A stretch of 12,651 nucleotides of DNA, from positions 1 through 12,651 of the forward strand of contig CAADYQ010000047.1 in NCBI GenBank assembly GCA_900753295.1, given 5' to 3'. The position numbers and the translations under genes were made by a program. Source of the stretch: Clostridia bacterium (lineage in GTDB: Bacteria; Bacillota; Clostridia; Oscillospirales; CAG-272). Shown here one piece after another: positions 1 through 8,300 of the stretch (position 1 is the stretch's first letter; every line of letters begins with the position of its first letter). The notes below the pieces were generated by a model. That model did no database searches. It saw only the letters and a program-made list of their open reading frames with translations, and had not been told where the DNA came from.

Positions 1-1
1 G

Positions 2-844
2 TCCGTTTCGATTGCGGCATCCCCCGTATTCAAGGAAGCGGGCATTCCCGCCATCGGCATCACCTGCACCAACACACAGGTCACCGAGGGCAACAAGCAC
101 TATTTCCGCATCTGCTTCCTCGATCCGTTCCAGGGTTCGGTGCTTGCAAAGTACACGTGGGATCAGGGCATCAGGACCGCCTACACGCTTGCAGAGCTTG
201 GCAACGCCTACGACCTCGGACTTTCCAGCAGCTTCAAGACAGCGTTTGAGGCTCTCGGCGGAAAGGTCATCTCCGACAACTTCCCGTCCAACCAGGCGGA
301 CTTCACTTCCTATATAACTAATGCCAAAAACGGCGGCGCGGAAGTAATATTTGCTCCCACCTCGCTCTCCTACGCACAGCTCATCGTTGAGGCAGCCGCA
401 TCCCAGAAGGTCGGCATCCCGCTTTACGCCGGCGACACATGGGACAGCAACGTTATCCTTGAGGCAGCCAAGGGCAAGGATGTCACCATCAACATCACCA
501 CCTTCTATCAGGAGGGCGGCAACAAGGAATTCGACGAGGGCTTCAAGAAGTGGCTCAACGCCGACAAGACCAACCTTACCAACAACGGCGGCGACGACAT
601 AGTTTCCGCGGTTTCCGCCATGGGATATGACTCATACTTTGTAGCGCTTGAGGCTGCAAAGGCTGCAAAGTCCACCGATCCCGCCAAGATCATGGAAGCG
701 CTTTGGGGCGTTGAATACAAGGGCGTTACCGGCGACATCAAATTCGACTCGGTAAACGGAGACGCCGACCGCAAAGTCGCCTACATAAAGGCCGCCGACA
801 CCACAACCGGCGCGTGGGTCTTTGTTAAGGAGCAGGGCGTCTGA
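2..844 (+). CDS. livK: Branched-chain amino acid ABC transporter substrate-binding protein, 5'-truncated
   Basis: The open frame enters from the left edge and gives 280 residues before a TGA stop, so the N-terminus with its export signal lies outside the window. The GTG at 140 is internal and not the start. The visible part reads as the C-terminal two thirds of a type 1 periplasmic-binding-fold protein (Peripla_BP_6, LivJ/LivK/BraC): a stretch SPVFKEAGIPAIG near the left edge, a GIRTAYTLAELGNAYDLG segment, and then AEVIFAPTSLSYAQLIVEAA followed by VGIPLYAGDTWDS. Near the end come VEYKGVTGDIKFDSVNGD and a short strand with VAYIKAADT. In Gram-positive bacteria such proteins are membrane-tethered lipoproteins that hand Leu/Ile/Val or related substrates to the permease. 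The permease and ATPase genes downstream support this. Substrate specificity cannot be read from the sequence. Confidence 0.93.
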   Translation, partial: SVSIAASPVFKEAGIPAIGITCTNTQVTEGNKHYFRICFLDPFQGSVLAKYTWDQGIRTAYTLAELGNAYDLGLSSSFKTAFEALGGKVISDNFPSNQADFTSYITNAKNGGAEVIFAPTSLSYAQLIVEAAASQKVGIPLYAGDTWDSNVILEAAKGKDVTINITTFYQEGGNKEFDEGFKKWLNADKTNLTNNGGDDIVSAVSAMGYDSYFVALEAAKAAKSTDPAKIMEALWGVEYKGVTGDIKFDSVNGDADRKVAYIKAADTTTGAWVFVKEQGV

Positions 845-873
845 TCGTCCGGGCAATATCAATGCCGTTCTTT

Positions 874-904
874 GGGGCTGTGGCGCGTAAATGCGCCCCG
901 GCCC
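874..904 (+). promoter_or_regulatory. Intercistronic hairpin between binding-protein gene and livH
   Basis: GGCGC (882-886) pairs with GCGCC (893-897) around a GTAAAT loop. GGGC (875-878) can extend the helix with GCCC (901-904) across an internal loop. No T-run follows, so it is not a full terminator. It sits in the 138-bp gap between the binding-protein stop and livH. A role in protecting the upstream mRNA 3' end, so that binding protein exceeds permease, is an inference from how such operons usually work. Confidence 0.5.
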
Positions 905-982
905 GAATGGCGTTTGATGCTCCAGTTAACTTCACCCTGCGCACAAAGCGCAGAAGATAAGCAGTAGATAAGAGGAATTTAT

Positions 983-1861
983 ATGGATTACATTTTAGCC
1001 GGAATATCCATCGGCGGGCAGTACGCGCTGATAGCGATAGGCTACACCATGGTTTACGGCATTCTGCGCCTGATAAACTTTGCGCATGGCGACATATTCA
1101 TGGTCGCGGGACTTATGATGGTCTACGCGGTCACCTGGATGCCGCTTGCTGCGGCGATACCGTTTGTACTTGTAATGACGATGCTCCTCGGCTTTGCCGT
1201 TGAGCGCGCGGCGTATAAGCCGCTTCGTTCTGCGCCCCGTATGTCGGTCATGATATCCGCCATCGGCGTGTCATACATGCTCCAGAACGTGGCGCTTTAC
1301 GTCACCGGCGGTCTTGCAAAGACCTACCCTGCGATACCGTGGCTTTCCGACATGGTAACTGTGTTCGGCGCCACCACAAAGCGCGTGACTCTTATAACGC
1401 CGGTGCTGACGATAGTTCTCGTCGCCGCGCTGGTGCTGCTCATCCGCTTCACAAAGATAGGCATCGCCATGCGCGCCGTGTCCAAGGATTTTGAAACGGC
1501 GCAGCTCATGGGCATAAAGATCAACCGTGTCATCAGCGCGACGTTCATCATCGGTTCGCTGCTGGCTGCGGTCGGATCGGTACTTTATTTTACCAACTAT
1601 CCGTCGGTAATACCGACCTCGGGCTCAATGCCGGGACTCAAATCCTTTGTTGCCGCCGTGTTCGGCGGTATCGGCTCCATTCCCGGCGCTGTTATCGGCG
1701 CGTTCATCATCGGAATATGCGAGAATCTCATCCGCTCGGTAAAGATAGCGGGCGTGAGCATGTCCACCTTCTCCGATGCATTTACGTTTGCCCTGCTTAT
1801 CGTCATTCTCTGCGTAAAGCCCACCGGACTTTTCGGCGAGAAGACGACCGAAAAGGTTTGA
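983..1861 (+). CDS. livH: Branched-chain amino acid ABC transporter permease LivH
   Basis: This 292-residue integral membrane protein has the standard length of LivH, one of the two permease subunits that form the inner-membrane channel. The N-terminus is the family hallmark: GISIGGQYALIAIGYTMVYG, then LRLINFAHGDIFMVAG. A cytoplasmic loop around residues 163-176 (RAVSKDFETAQLMGI) corresponds to the EAA-like contact with the ATPases. It is followed by a glycine-rich GGIGSIPGAVIGAF segment and the typical C-terminal KPTGLFG. About eight hydrophobic segments are visible. The start is fixed by AGAGGA at 971-976, six bases upstream of ATG. livM begins 10 bp after the stop. A more specialised substrate, such as urea or short amides, is possible in this family but not indicated. 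Confidence 0.95.
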   Translation: MDYILAGISIGGQYALIAIGYTMVYGILRLINFAHGDIFMVAGLMMVYAVTWMPLAAAIPFVLVMTMLLGFAVERAAYKPLRSAPRMSVMISAIGVSYMLQNVALYVTGGLAKTYPAIPWLSDMVTVFGATTKRVTLITPVLTIVLVAALVLLIRFTKIGIAMRAVSKDFETAQLMGIKINRVISATFIIGSLLAAVGSVLYFTNYPSVIPTSGSMPGLKSFVAAVFGGIGSIPGAVIGAFIIGICENLIRSVKIAGVSMSTFSDAFTFALLIVILCVKPTGLFGEKTTEKV

Positions 1862-1871
1862 GAGGTGTATC

Positions 1872-3017
1872 ATGAAAACGCTTAATGCGGCAGATAGAAA
1901 GCGCAACGCGATAGGCAACATAATTTTGTTCTGCCTTCTTGTTGCAGTGCTTTTTGTGATCGACGGCACCTCAAAATCCTACGACATGATTGTAAAGGTG
2001 CTCGAAAAAGGGTGCGTTTACGCAGTTGTTGTTGTGTCGATGAACCTTCTTAACGGCTTTACCGGGCTGTTTTCGCTCGGTCAGGCGGGATTTATGCTTA
2101 TCGGCGCATACGTTTATTCCATATTTTCCATTGACGACGCCAGCCGTGCCATGGTGTACGGCTTTTCGGGCGAGCCTCTTGTAAATTTCAGGCTGCCCAT
2201 AATAGTTGCCATATTGCTTGCGGGCGTTTTTGCATCGGTGTTCGCATTCCTTATCGGACTTCCCGTGCTCAAGCTCAAAAGCGACTACCTTGCCATTGCC
2301 ACGCTCGGATTTGCCGAGATACTCCGCACTATCATACAGTGGGATAAGCTTGGCAGACTCACCAACGGCTCCTTCCCGATAAGCAACCTCGGCACCTTCA
2401 AGGATGCTCTCAGCGATACGCCCTTCAAAAAGGCGTCCTTTGTCATCCCGTTTTTCATCATAGCGTTTGTCTGCATAGGCGTGATAGCCCTGCTCATCCG
2501 TTCGACCTACGGCAGAGCCTTCAAGGCGATACGCGACGACGAGATAGCCGCGGAGGCAATGGGCATCAACCTTGCGCACCATAAAATGCTCAGCTTTGTT
2601 GTCAGCTCCTTCTTTGCCGGCATCGGCGGAGCGCTTTACGCAGTGTACATCGGATCCACCAACGCCGCGCCCTTCACCTCGGCGCTGACCTACGAGATAC
2701 TTCTTATCGTTGTCATCGGTGGTATCGGCTCCATCACCGGCTCGGTGCTTGCCAGCTTCCTTTACATCGCGTCGCAGGAATGGTGGCTGCGCGGACTTGA
2801 CAGCGGCAAATTCCTCGGCATATCCTCGCCGGTGTTCCGCAACGGCTTCCGCCTTGTGGTCTTTTCGGTGATAATCATGATATTCGTGCTTTTCTTCCGC
2901 CGCGGCATTATGGGAGACCGCGAGTTCAGCTCGCTGCGCATAGTCCGCGCGGTGAAGGGACTTTTCCGCGGCAAGGGTAAGCGCAAAAAAGAAGAGAAAG
3001 CCGGTGATGCGGAATGA
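1872..3017 (+). CDS. livM: Branched-chain amino acid ABC transporter permease LivM
   Basis: This 381-residue membrane protein is the second permease subunit and pairs with LivH. Family signatures are LNGFTGLFSLGQAGFMLIGA near residues 58-77, LKLKSDYLAIATLGFAEILR, the cytoplasmic loop IRDDEIAAEAMGINLAHHK and the glycine-rich GGIGSITGSVLASF. The C-terminus is a charged tail (FRGKGKRKKEEKAGDAE). AGAGGTG at 1861-1867, which begins on the last base of the livH stop, is the ribosome-binding site and sets the ATG at 1872. The gene ends in an ATGA overlap with livG (ATG 3014-3016, TGA 3015-3017), so translation of the ATPase is probably coupled to it. Confidence 0.95.
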   Translation: MKTLNAADRKRNAIGNIILFCLLVAVLFVIDGTSKSYDMIVKVLEKGCVYAVVVVSMNLLNGFTGLFSLGQAGFMLIGAYVYSIFSIDDASRAMVYGFSGEPLVNFRLPIIVAILLAGVFASVFAFLIGLPVLKLKSDYLAIATLGFAEILRTIIQWDKLGRLTNGSFPISNLGTFKDALSDTPFKKASFVIPFFIIAFVCIGVIALLIRSTYGRAFKAIRDDEIAAEAMGINLAHHKMLSFVVSSFFAGIGGALYAVYIGSTNAAPFTSALTYEILLIVVIGGIGSITGSVLASFLYIASQEWWLRGLDSGKFLGISSPVFRNGFRLVVFSVIIMIFVLFFRRGIMGDREFSSLRIVRAVKGLFRGKGKRKKEEKAGDAE

Positions 3018-3853
3018 AAAACATACTTCGGCTTGAAAACGTGACCATGCAGTTTGGCGGCGTGGTCGCGGTGAACAACTTTTCCATGCGTGTGGACGAG
3101 GGCGAGATAGTCTCGCTCATCGGTCCCAACGGCGCGGGCAAGACGACCGCCTTCAACGCCGTCACCGGCGTGTACCAGCCGACGAACGGCGCGATATACT
3201 TCAACGACAAGCTCATTCTTGAAAATCACCCGACGGGCAAGATGAAAAAGCTCTACGCGGGAGAAAACGCGGATATGTACCGCCGCACCATGACCAAAAC
3301 GCCGGACCAGATAACCGCGCTCGGCATGGCGCGTACCTTCCAGAACATCCGCCTTTTCAGGACCATGACCGTGTTTGAGAACGTGCTCGTTGCTATGCAC
3401 CTGCGCCGCACGTCAAACATATTTACGGCAACGTTCATGCTGAACCGCCGCGAGGAGCGCGCGATGCGCGAGCGCGTTGACGAGCTTTTGACGCTTGTGG
3501 ATCTTTACGACGAGCGCGACGAGATCGCGACATCGCTTCCTTACGGCAAGCAGCGCAAGCTTGAGATAGCGCGCGCACTGGCAACGCAGCCCACGCTGCT
3601 TCTGCTTGACGAGCCTGCGGCGGGCATGAACCCGCAGGAGACCGACGAGCTGACGGCGTTCATCAAGCAGATACACGATGAGCTCGGGCTTACGATCTTC
3701 CTGATCGAGCACCACATGAACCTTGTAATGGGCATATCCGACCGCATATACGTAATAGATTTCGGCAAAAAGATAGCCGAGGGCACGCCTGCCGAGGTGC
3801 AGGCGGATCAGCGCGTCATCGACGCGTACTTAGGGGTGGCAGACGATGAGTAA
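3014..3853 (+). CDS. livG: Branched-chain amino acid ABC transporter ATP-binding protein LivG
   Basis: This 279-residue cytoplasmic ATPase drives the LivHM channel together with LivF. Visible motifs are Walker A GPNGAGKTT (37-45), the Q-loop ARTFQNIRLF (Q110), the LivG-type signature LPYGKQRKLEIARAL (175-189), Walker B LLLLDEP with D199 and catalytic E200, and switch His in LIEHHM (H233). The C-terminal GISDRIYVIDFGKKIAEGTP and AYLG match LivG closely. Residues about 71-98, between the ATP-binding core and the Q-loop, form an extra charged segment that is longer than in E. coli LivG; all catalytic motifs remain intact. The start overlaps the livM stop. livF begins inside its last codons. Confidence 0.96.
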   Translation: MKNILRLENVTMQFGGVVAVNNFSMRVDEGEIVSLIGPNGAGKTTAFNAVTGVYQPTNGAIYFNDKLILENHPTGKMKKLYAGENADMYRRTMTKTPDQITALGMARTFQNIRLFRTMTVFENVLVAMHLRRTSNIFTATFMLNRREERAMRERVDELLTLVDLYDERDEIATSLPYGKQRKLEIARALATQPTLLLLDEPAAGMNPQETDELTAFIKQIHDELGLTIFLIEHHMNLVMGISDRIYVIDFGKKIAEGTPAEVQADQRVIDAYLGVADDE

Positions 3854-4559
3854 CATACTTGAAATACGCGACCTCGTGGTAAACTTCGGCGGCATCGGCG
3901 CGGTGGGCGGTATTTCCCTTGACGTTGAGGAGGGAAAGATAGTGACCCTCATCGGCGCCAACGGCGCGGGAAAATCGACCATCCTCCGCGCGGTGTCGGG
4001 CATAGTGCGGCCAAAGTCGGGCAGCATAAAATTCTGCGGCGACGAGCTCACCGGGCTGACGCCGGACAGGATAGTCGCCAAGGGCGTCACGCTCGTGCCG
4101 GAGGGGCGCCGGGTCTTCCCCAACCTCACCGTGCTTGAGAACCTGCGCATCGGGGCGTACCTGCGCCACGACAGCCTCTCGGATGACATCGAGTACGTGT
4201 ATTCGCTGTTCCCGCGGCTCGGCGAGCGTAGCTGGCAGCTTGCGGGAACACTTTCCGGCGGCGAGCAGCAGATGCTTGCCGTGGGACGTGCGCTGATGAG
4301 CCGCCCGCGGCTCATCATGATGGACGAACCGTCGCTGGGACTCGCGCCGCTCGTCGTGCGCGACATATTTGAGATAATCAAAACCATCAACAGCCACGGC
4401 ATCACGGTGCTGCTTATCGAGCAGAACGCAAACATGGCGCTCCGCACGGCGCACCTGGGATACGTCATCGAGACGGGACATATCACAATGTCGGGCACCG
4501 GCGCGGAACTCCTCGCCGACCCCCGCATCAAGGAAGCATATCTTGGTAAATCATTTTGA
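3846..4559 (+). CDS. livF: Branched-chain amino acid ABC transporter ATP-binding protein LivF
   Basis: This 237-residue ATPase has the usual LivF length. Walker A is GANGAGKST (37-45). The Q-loop region reads LVPEGRRVFP with Glu in place of Gln, which is normal for LivF. The signature is TLSGGEQQMLAVGRAL (135-150), Walker B is LIMMDEP (D160, E161), and the switch position is Gln193 in LIEQNANMAL, also normal for LivF. The C-terminus has GTGAELLADPRIKEAYLG. The ATG lies 8 bp before the end of livG, with a G-rich ribosome-binding site (AGGGGTGG, 3832-3839) inside livG. It is the last gene of the operon; an intrinsic terminator follows about 120 bp downstream. Confidence 0.96.
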   Translation: MSNILEIRDLVVNFGGIGAVGGISLDVEEGKIVTLIGANGAGKSTILRAVSGIVRPKSGSIKFCGDELTGLTPDRIVAKGVTLVPEGRRVFPNLTVLENLRIGAYLRHDSLSDDIEYVYSLFPRLGERSWQLAGTLSGGEQQMLAVGRALMSRPRLIMMDEPSLGLAPLVVRDIFEIIKTINSHGITVLLIEQNANMALRTAHLGYVIETGHITMSGTGAELLADPRIKEAYLGKSF

Positions 4560-4677
4560 ACTCGGGTGACGTTTGTACAGATCCGTATCTTCATATCCCG
4601 ATGGTGAAATGAGTACAGATTTATATCAACTATCCGTCCATAGTAACATCTGAACATGAAGACTTTCCCCGGCGAAA

Positions 4678-4717
4678 AGAGAGCAGAGTCACATCTGCTC
4701 TCTGTTTTTAGTTTTTT
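4678..4717 (+). terminator. Rho-independent terminator of the liv operon
   Basis: AGAGAGCAGA (4678-4687) and TCTGCTCTCT (4694-4703) form a perfect 10-bp stem around the loop GTCACA. The run GTTTTTAGTTTTTT follows directly. It sits 118 bp behind the livF stop on the same strand and is the natural end of the operon. Confidence 0.92.
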
Positions 4718-4724
4718 GAGGAAT

Positions 4725-4764
4725 GACTAATGAAGATTTTGCTTTCGCAAAATCTTCATTAGTC
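4725..4764. repeat. Perfect 18-bp inverted repeat (hairpin P1)
   Basis: Left arm 4725-4742 and right arm 4747-4764 are perfectly complementary over 18 bp around the loop TTTC; the apex reads TTTTGCTTTCGCAAAA. It starts seven bases after the terminator T-run. No T-run follows on either strand, so it is not itself an obvious terminator. Its arms share AGATTT...GC with the shorter palindrome at 4908-4933, which suggests both are versions of one element. Confidence 0.85.
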
Positions 4765-4810
4765 CCCCGTGTCCGGAAGGTGGCGCGCTTACGGCTTTGG
4801 AATGCTTGGC

Positions 4811-4883
4811 GCTAAGACGCGAAGCGGCTTAGCTCGGCAGGGTAACCGTATTTTGAAGCCTGCACTGCACTAAATTCCCTGCC
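4811..4883. repeat. Two-helix structured repeat, copy 1
   Basis: Helix 1 pairs GCTAAG (4811-4816) with CTTAGC (4828-4833). Inside it an A/G mismatch is followed by CGC-GAA-GCG. After a 2-nt linker, helix 2 pairs GGCAGGG (4836-4842) with CCCTGCC (4877-4883). The inner edges of helix 2 carry TAACC and CTAAATT, both identical in copy 2 at 4963-5036. The 22 bases between these are not conserved. Confidence 0.75.
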
Positions 4884-4907
4884 TACGGATAGAGGAGGTA
4901 AAAAATA

Positions 4908-4933
4908 GTAGATTTCCGCTTGCGGAAATCTAC
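4908..4933. repeat. 12-bp inverted repeat (hairpin P2)
   Basis: GTAGATTTCCGC (4908-4919) and GCGGAAATCTAC (4922-4933) are perfectly complementary with only TT between them. Its place before copy 2 mirrors that of hairpin P1 before copy 1, and the outer arm sequences are alike with an A/T swap that keeps pairing. Confidence 0.8.
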
Positions 4934-4962
4934 CATATATCATACGGCGTAAAATAACTTTG

Positions 4963-5036
4963 ACCAAGACGCCGCAGGCGGCTTGGTGAGGCGGGGTAAC
5001 CAAACAATAAAGTTTGTTTATGCTAAATTCCCCGCC
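4963..5036. repeat. Two-helix structured repeat, copy 2
   Basis: Helix 1 pairs ACCAAG (4963-4968) with CTTGGT (4982-4987). The same A/G mismatch as in copy 1 is followed by CGCC-GCA-GGCG. After a 2-nt linker, helix 2 pairs GGCGGGG (4990-4996) with CCCCGCC (5030-5036), flanked inside by the conserved TAACC and CTAAATT. An extra inner stem AAACAA (5002-5007) with TTGTTT (5014-5019) is possible. An alternative pairing of 4942-4949 with 5033-5040 would compete with helix 2. Confidence 0.75.
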
Positions 5037-5147
5037 GTATATCACTTCAATTGTATTAAATATGCATGATGCAATATATCCAAAATGTGACGGGGAAAGG
5101 TACAAATATTTTTATTGGTCTGAAAGCAATTTTTTTGCGCAAAGGAA

Positions 5148-5176
5148 TTGACAAAGAGAGAAAAGTGTGTTAAAAT
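5148..5176 (+). promoter_or_regulatory. Sigma-A type promoter of the GH20 gene
   Basis: A perfect -35 box TTGACA (5148-5153) is followed by a 17-bp spacer and a -10 box TAAAAT (5171-5176), one base from consensus. An AT-rich stretch with a T-run lies upstream. Transcription would start near 5183, giving a leader of about 140 nt. This is the only near-consensus promoter I see in the window. It would also drive the peptide gene at 10791, since no other promoter is evident between them. Confidence 0.85.
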
Positions 5177-5202
5177 ACTGCATAGTATTATCCATAAGTG
5201 TC

Positions 5203-5278
5203 GGGAGGGGCAAAAGAGGCGCAAAGAGGGCAAAAAAGGGCTCGAAGGGCGCAAAAAAGCCGCCGAACGCCGCCGCGG
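5203..5278 (+). promoter_or_regulatory. Purine-rich repetitive 5' leader
   Basis: The untranslated leader holds about five imperfect repeats of a GGGCGCAAAAA-like unit spaced roughly 10-12 nt apart (5203-5258). A GCCGCCG/CGCCGCCG stretch follows (5259-5278). The frame stays open through it, so a longer protein starting at GTG 5198 is formally possible, but that GTG lacks a Shine-Dalgarno and lies only about 15 nt from the expected transcript start. Confidence 0.5.
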
Positions 5279-5305
5279 ATAAATAAACGAGATGTAAATT
5301 TTTTT

Positions 5306-5311
5306 GGGAGG
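5306..5311 (+). promoter_or_regulatory. Ribosome-binding site that fixes the GH20 protein start
   Basis: GGGAGG lies nine bases upstream of the ATG at 5321. A lipophilic signal peptide begins immediately after this ATG. Together they favour 5321 over the GTG at 5198, which would add 41 Arg/Lys-rich residues in front of the signal peptide. Confidence 0.85.
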
Positions 5312-5320
5312 TTTGAAAGA

Positions 5321-8300
5321 ATGTCACACCTTAAAAACAAAGTGGCACGCCGGACGGCGCGTCTGACATCGGTGCTTCTTGCAGTGCTGATGATACTGAC
5401 CGTCGCACCGATCATAGCGTTCCCCGCATCGGCAGAAACTACAACGCCTTATCGCATTGTACATCTTGACTGCGGACGCAAATATTTCAGTGTTACAAAT
5501 ATCGAAAAGCTGATCGATACTATGGCTAAATACGGCTATAATCAGCTTCAGCTTGCGTTTGGAAACGGTGGTTGCCGATTCCTGCTTGATGATATGGACT
5601 TAAGCTATGGTGATTTCACCATGGATGGTAGCACTGTAAAGACGAATATCACCAAGGGCAACGAGGCTTTCAATGGTGATACGAGGTATCTGACGGAAGC
5701 TCAGATGACTGCCATCATTACCTATGCTAATGCCAAAAATATCGAGATCGTTCCTATGCTCAATATGCCGGGACACGCGACGGCAATTGTGTATGACACT
5801 GACTATGCAAGCGGTGGAAATCTCAATGTAAATAATGAAACTGCCAGAAATTATGGCTGTGCACTTCTGAAGAAGTATGTGGATTACTTTAAAGGTAAGG
5901 GTTGCAAGTTCTTCCACTTTGGCTCGGATGAGTCGGGCTATACTGGAGACAATATGACAAAATTCCTTACTGGTTGTGCCGATGTCATAACGAATGCCGG
6001 CATGACTCCCCGTGCGTTCAATGACGCAACGAGCGGCGCAGTCATGCCTACGGATGTTCAAATCACGTACTGGCACAAAGAGCCATATAATGATTCTAGT
6101 GCTAAATCTGCGTCTGCACTTGCAAAGGCCGGTTATAAGATGATCAACACCCACGGTCGTTGGTATTATGTTATCAAGACCGCGCAGAACAGCGAAATAG
6201 GTACAAAGTACTGGCAGGGAACCGTTAATACTTCTGCAACCTCCGTTGAGCTTCCGACCCTTAATGCCGAAAAAATGGACAATAAGTGGGTCGGTATTAA
6301 CGAATATTTTGATGGCAACCCCGGCTACGGTAGCACTATTTCCGGCAGCCTCGGCTCCATGTTCTGCATTTGGTGTGACGCTTCGCAGGATGCCTACCTT
6401 ACAGACAGCGACGTAATAAGCGAAAACGAGAACTACGGTGCGCTGTATCAGATCGAAAAACTCGCAGAGCATTACTGGCCTGATGATATCAAGAAGGAAG
6501 AAACAACAAAACCGACCGTTACCGTGAGTGATGGTACGGCGGTGCCTTCTCAGATAACTAACGGTATAAGCCTTACTCTTAAATCCGATAAGAGCGTAAC
6601 ATGGACGACTTCGAATCCGTCTGTTATCGACCTTCTTAACCCTGCCAATTCGGAAACAATTACCGGAACATCCGTTACGCTTGTTGCCAAGGGCACAGGA
6701 ACGGCTACTATCACCGCGACCGATAGCTCCGGAAATGCTGTTTCGTATGCGATCACGGTAAACGATTCTATATCCGGTTCTGAAACCATTAAGAATGTCG
6801 AACTTACCGTCGGCGGTTCAAAAACTATAACTGTTGCTGACGGTATCACTGCAGGTTCGTATATCACCGAAAACGAATATATAGCGACTGCCAATGTTGC
6901 TACACAGACAACAGAGCCTGAAACAAGTTATGTATTAGTAAATAAATTGGCAGCAGGGGAGTATTATGTTTCTGACAAAGCAACCGATACTTCTCCTTCG
7001 ACAAAGCTTACTTTGGAATCAGCTAGTAATGGACAGTACTATCTGAAGAATGAGAGCGGAGATTACATATATCCTCATGCGACTTATATGTGGAGCTGGA
7101 GCTATTCGTTCGAGACGGGAACACAGAGCGCTGTTGATATAATATACAACAACGATGGTAGTATTACTGTATCCAGAAGCGTTTCATCACGTACCTTTTT
7201 GGGTACAACCGTTACTACTACTTCCTATTTGACATTTAGTAATAACGCATTTGGAGCAAACAGTTCTTCTGAGAAGATTTATCTGTATACACAGAATACA
7301 ACCTCCGGAGAAAGCAAGGGCGTTCTCACTATCACCGGAACTGGTGAAGGTGATACTTCTGTTGAAATCGGAAATGTGACATATAATATCACTGTTACTG
7401 CACCTGAACATAAGGAAACTAAATCGCTTGGACTTAACGAGAGCTTTACACTTGATCCTACCGTTCCTACCGGAGGAACTGTTGAATTTGTAATTTCGGG
7501 TTCGAATGTTGTAACGCTTGATGGTAAGAAGGTTACATCAGGGGATGCCGAGGGTGAAGCCACTGTCACTGCAACTGTAAAGAATGCCGGTGGCAAAGTA
7601 GTTGCAAGATATATCTATACGATCAAAGTCAGTGCTGTTAATCTTGATAATGTTGACCCGCTTCAGGTTGAATTGTGGATAACGAACCGTTATGCAGGTG
7701 GCACACATAATGGTAAGACATATCCGGCAACTGCAGAAGGTCACATAGTTTCAATAGATGCAGCAGATGCATATGGAGCAAATGGTGTTCTGCTTGAAAA
7801 TTTAGTACCTACTATCGGTGCTGACGAAAAAGACCTTCCTCTTCTTTATTGGAAGGGGACTAGATTGGCTTCTGATAGCAAGCAGGTGTATACCGGTGAC
7901 AACATGAGCGGAAAAGGAAGTGACTTCCTTAAAATTCGATACTATGATTCTGCTTGGGCATACTATTACAATAATACCTGGACTAAGGTAGTAAGTACCG
8001 ACCAGATCATTGCTTACTATATGCAGGTGTACAACACATCTCCTGAAATCGTTACCGCTTTCCGCGACTATGGCGGAATTGCAGGTGACGGCGGAGGAGA
8101 GTATAACGCCAGTTGGTTTGCTGGCTATCGTGGTTTGGGTACTGCGGTTGTTTATGCGGATAAATCAATGTCTCCGGATGGTGATACCGGCATTTGGAAT
8201 AATACCTTAATTTGCTATTATGAAGATTCATCGGGCGGTCACACCCCCGGAGTGATCAAGGTCTTTGATACTGAGAACTTTAAGATAACAAAAATAACTA

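Larger units (their letters stand above)
4560..5147. other. Gene-free intergenic region with tandem structured repeats
   Basis: No convincing coding sequence is present on either strand. From 4560 to 4677 only an 8-bp direct repeat GTACAGAT (4575-4582 and 4613-4620) stands out. The liv terminator follows, then four inverted-repeat structures (4725-4764, 4811-4883, 4908-4933, 4963-5036) listed separately. From 5037 to 5147 the DNA is AT-rich and holds nothing recognisable except possible upstream sequence of the promoter at 5148. A minus-strand open frame over 4812-5105 merely reads through the repeats and has no ribosome-binding site or family resemblance that I can see. Confidence 0.7.

Noticed and set aside
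140..142. GTG as start of the binding-protein gene
   Set aside because: The frame is open and homologous upstream to the window edge; the gene is simply truncated.
4725..4764. Second intrinsic terminator
   Set aside because: Strong stem but no T-run after it on either strand, and it resembles the palindrome at 4908-4933.
4891..4922. Shine-Dalgarno-like AGAGGAGGT with a possible short gene
   Set aside because: No ATG or GTG at proper distance; the nearest TTG gives only about ten codons inside a palindrome.
4811..5036. CRISPR array
   Set aside because: Only two diverged copies, each with internal helices and no uniform spacers.
4725..5036. Insertion sequence or MITE with terminal inverted repeats and target duplication
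   Set aside because: No transposase and no clear terminal repeats or duplicated target bounding the whole segment; a repeat element remains possible but its borders cannot be set from one locus.
4812..5105. 97-residue minus-strand open frame in the intergenic region
   Set aside because: It runs through the structured repeats; the apparent internal protein similarity only reflects the two DNA repeat copies.
5198..5320. Upstream in-frame GTG start adding 41 residues to the GH20 protein
   Set aside because: No ribosome-binding site, very near the predicted transcript start, and it would bury the signal peptide behind a basic extension. ATG 5321 has GGGAGG and a clean signal peptide.
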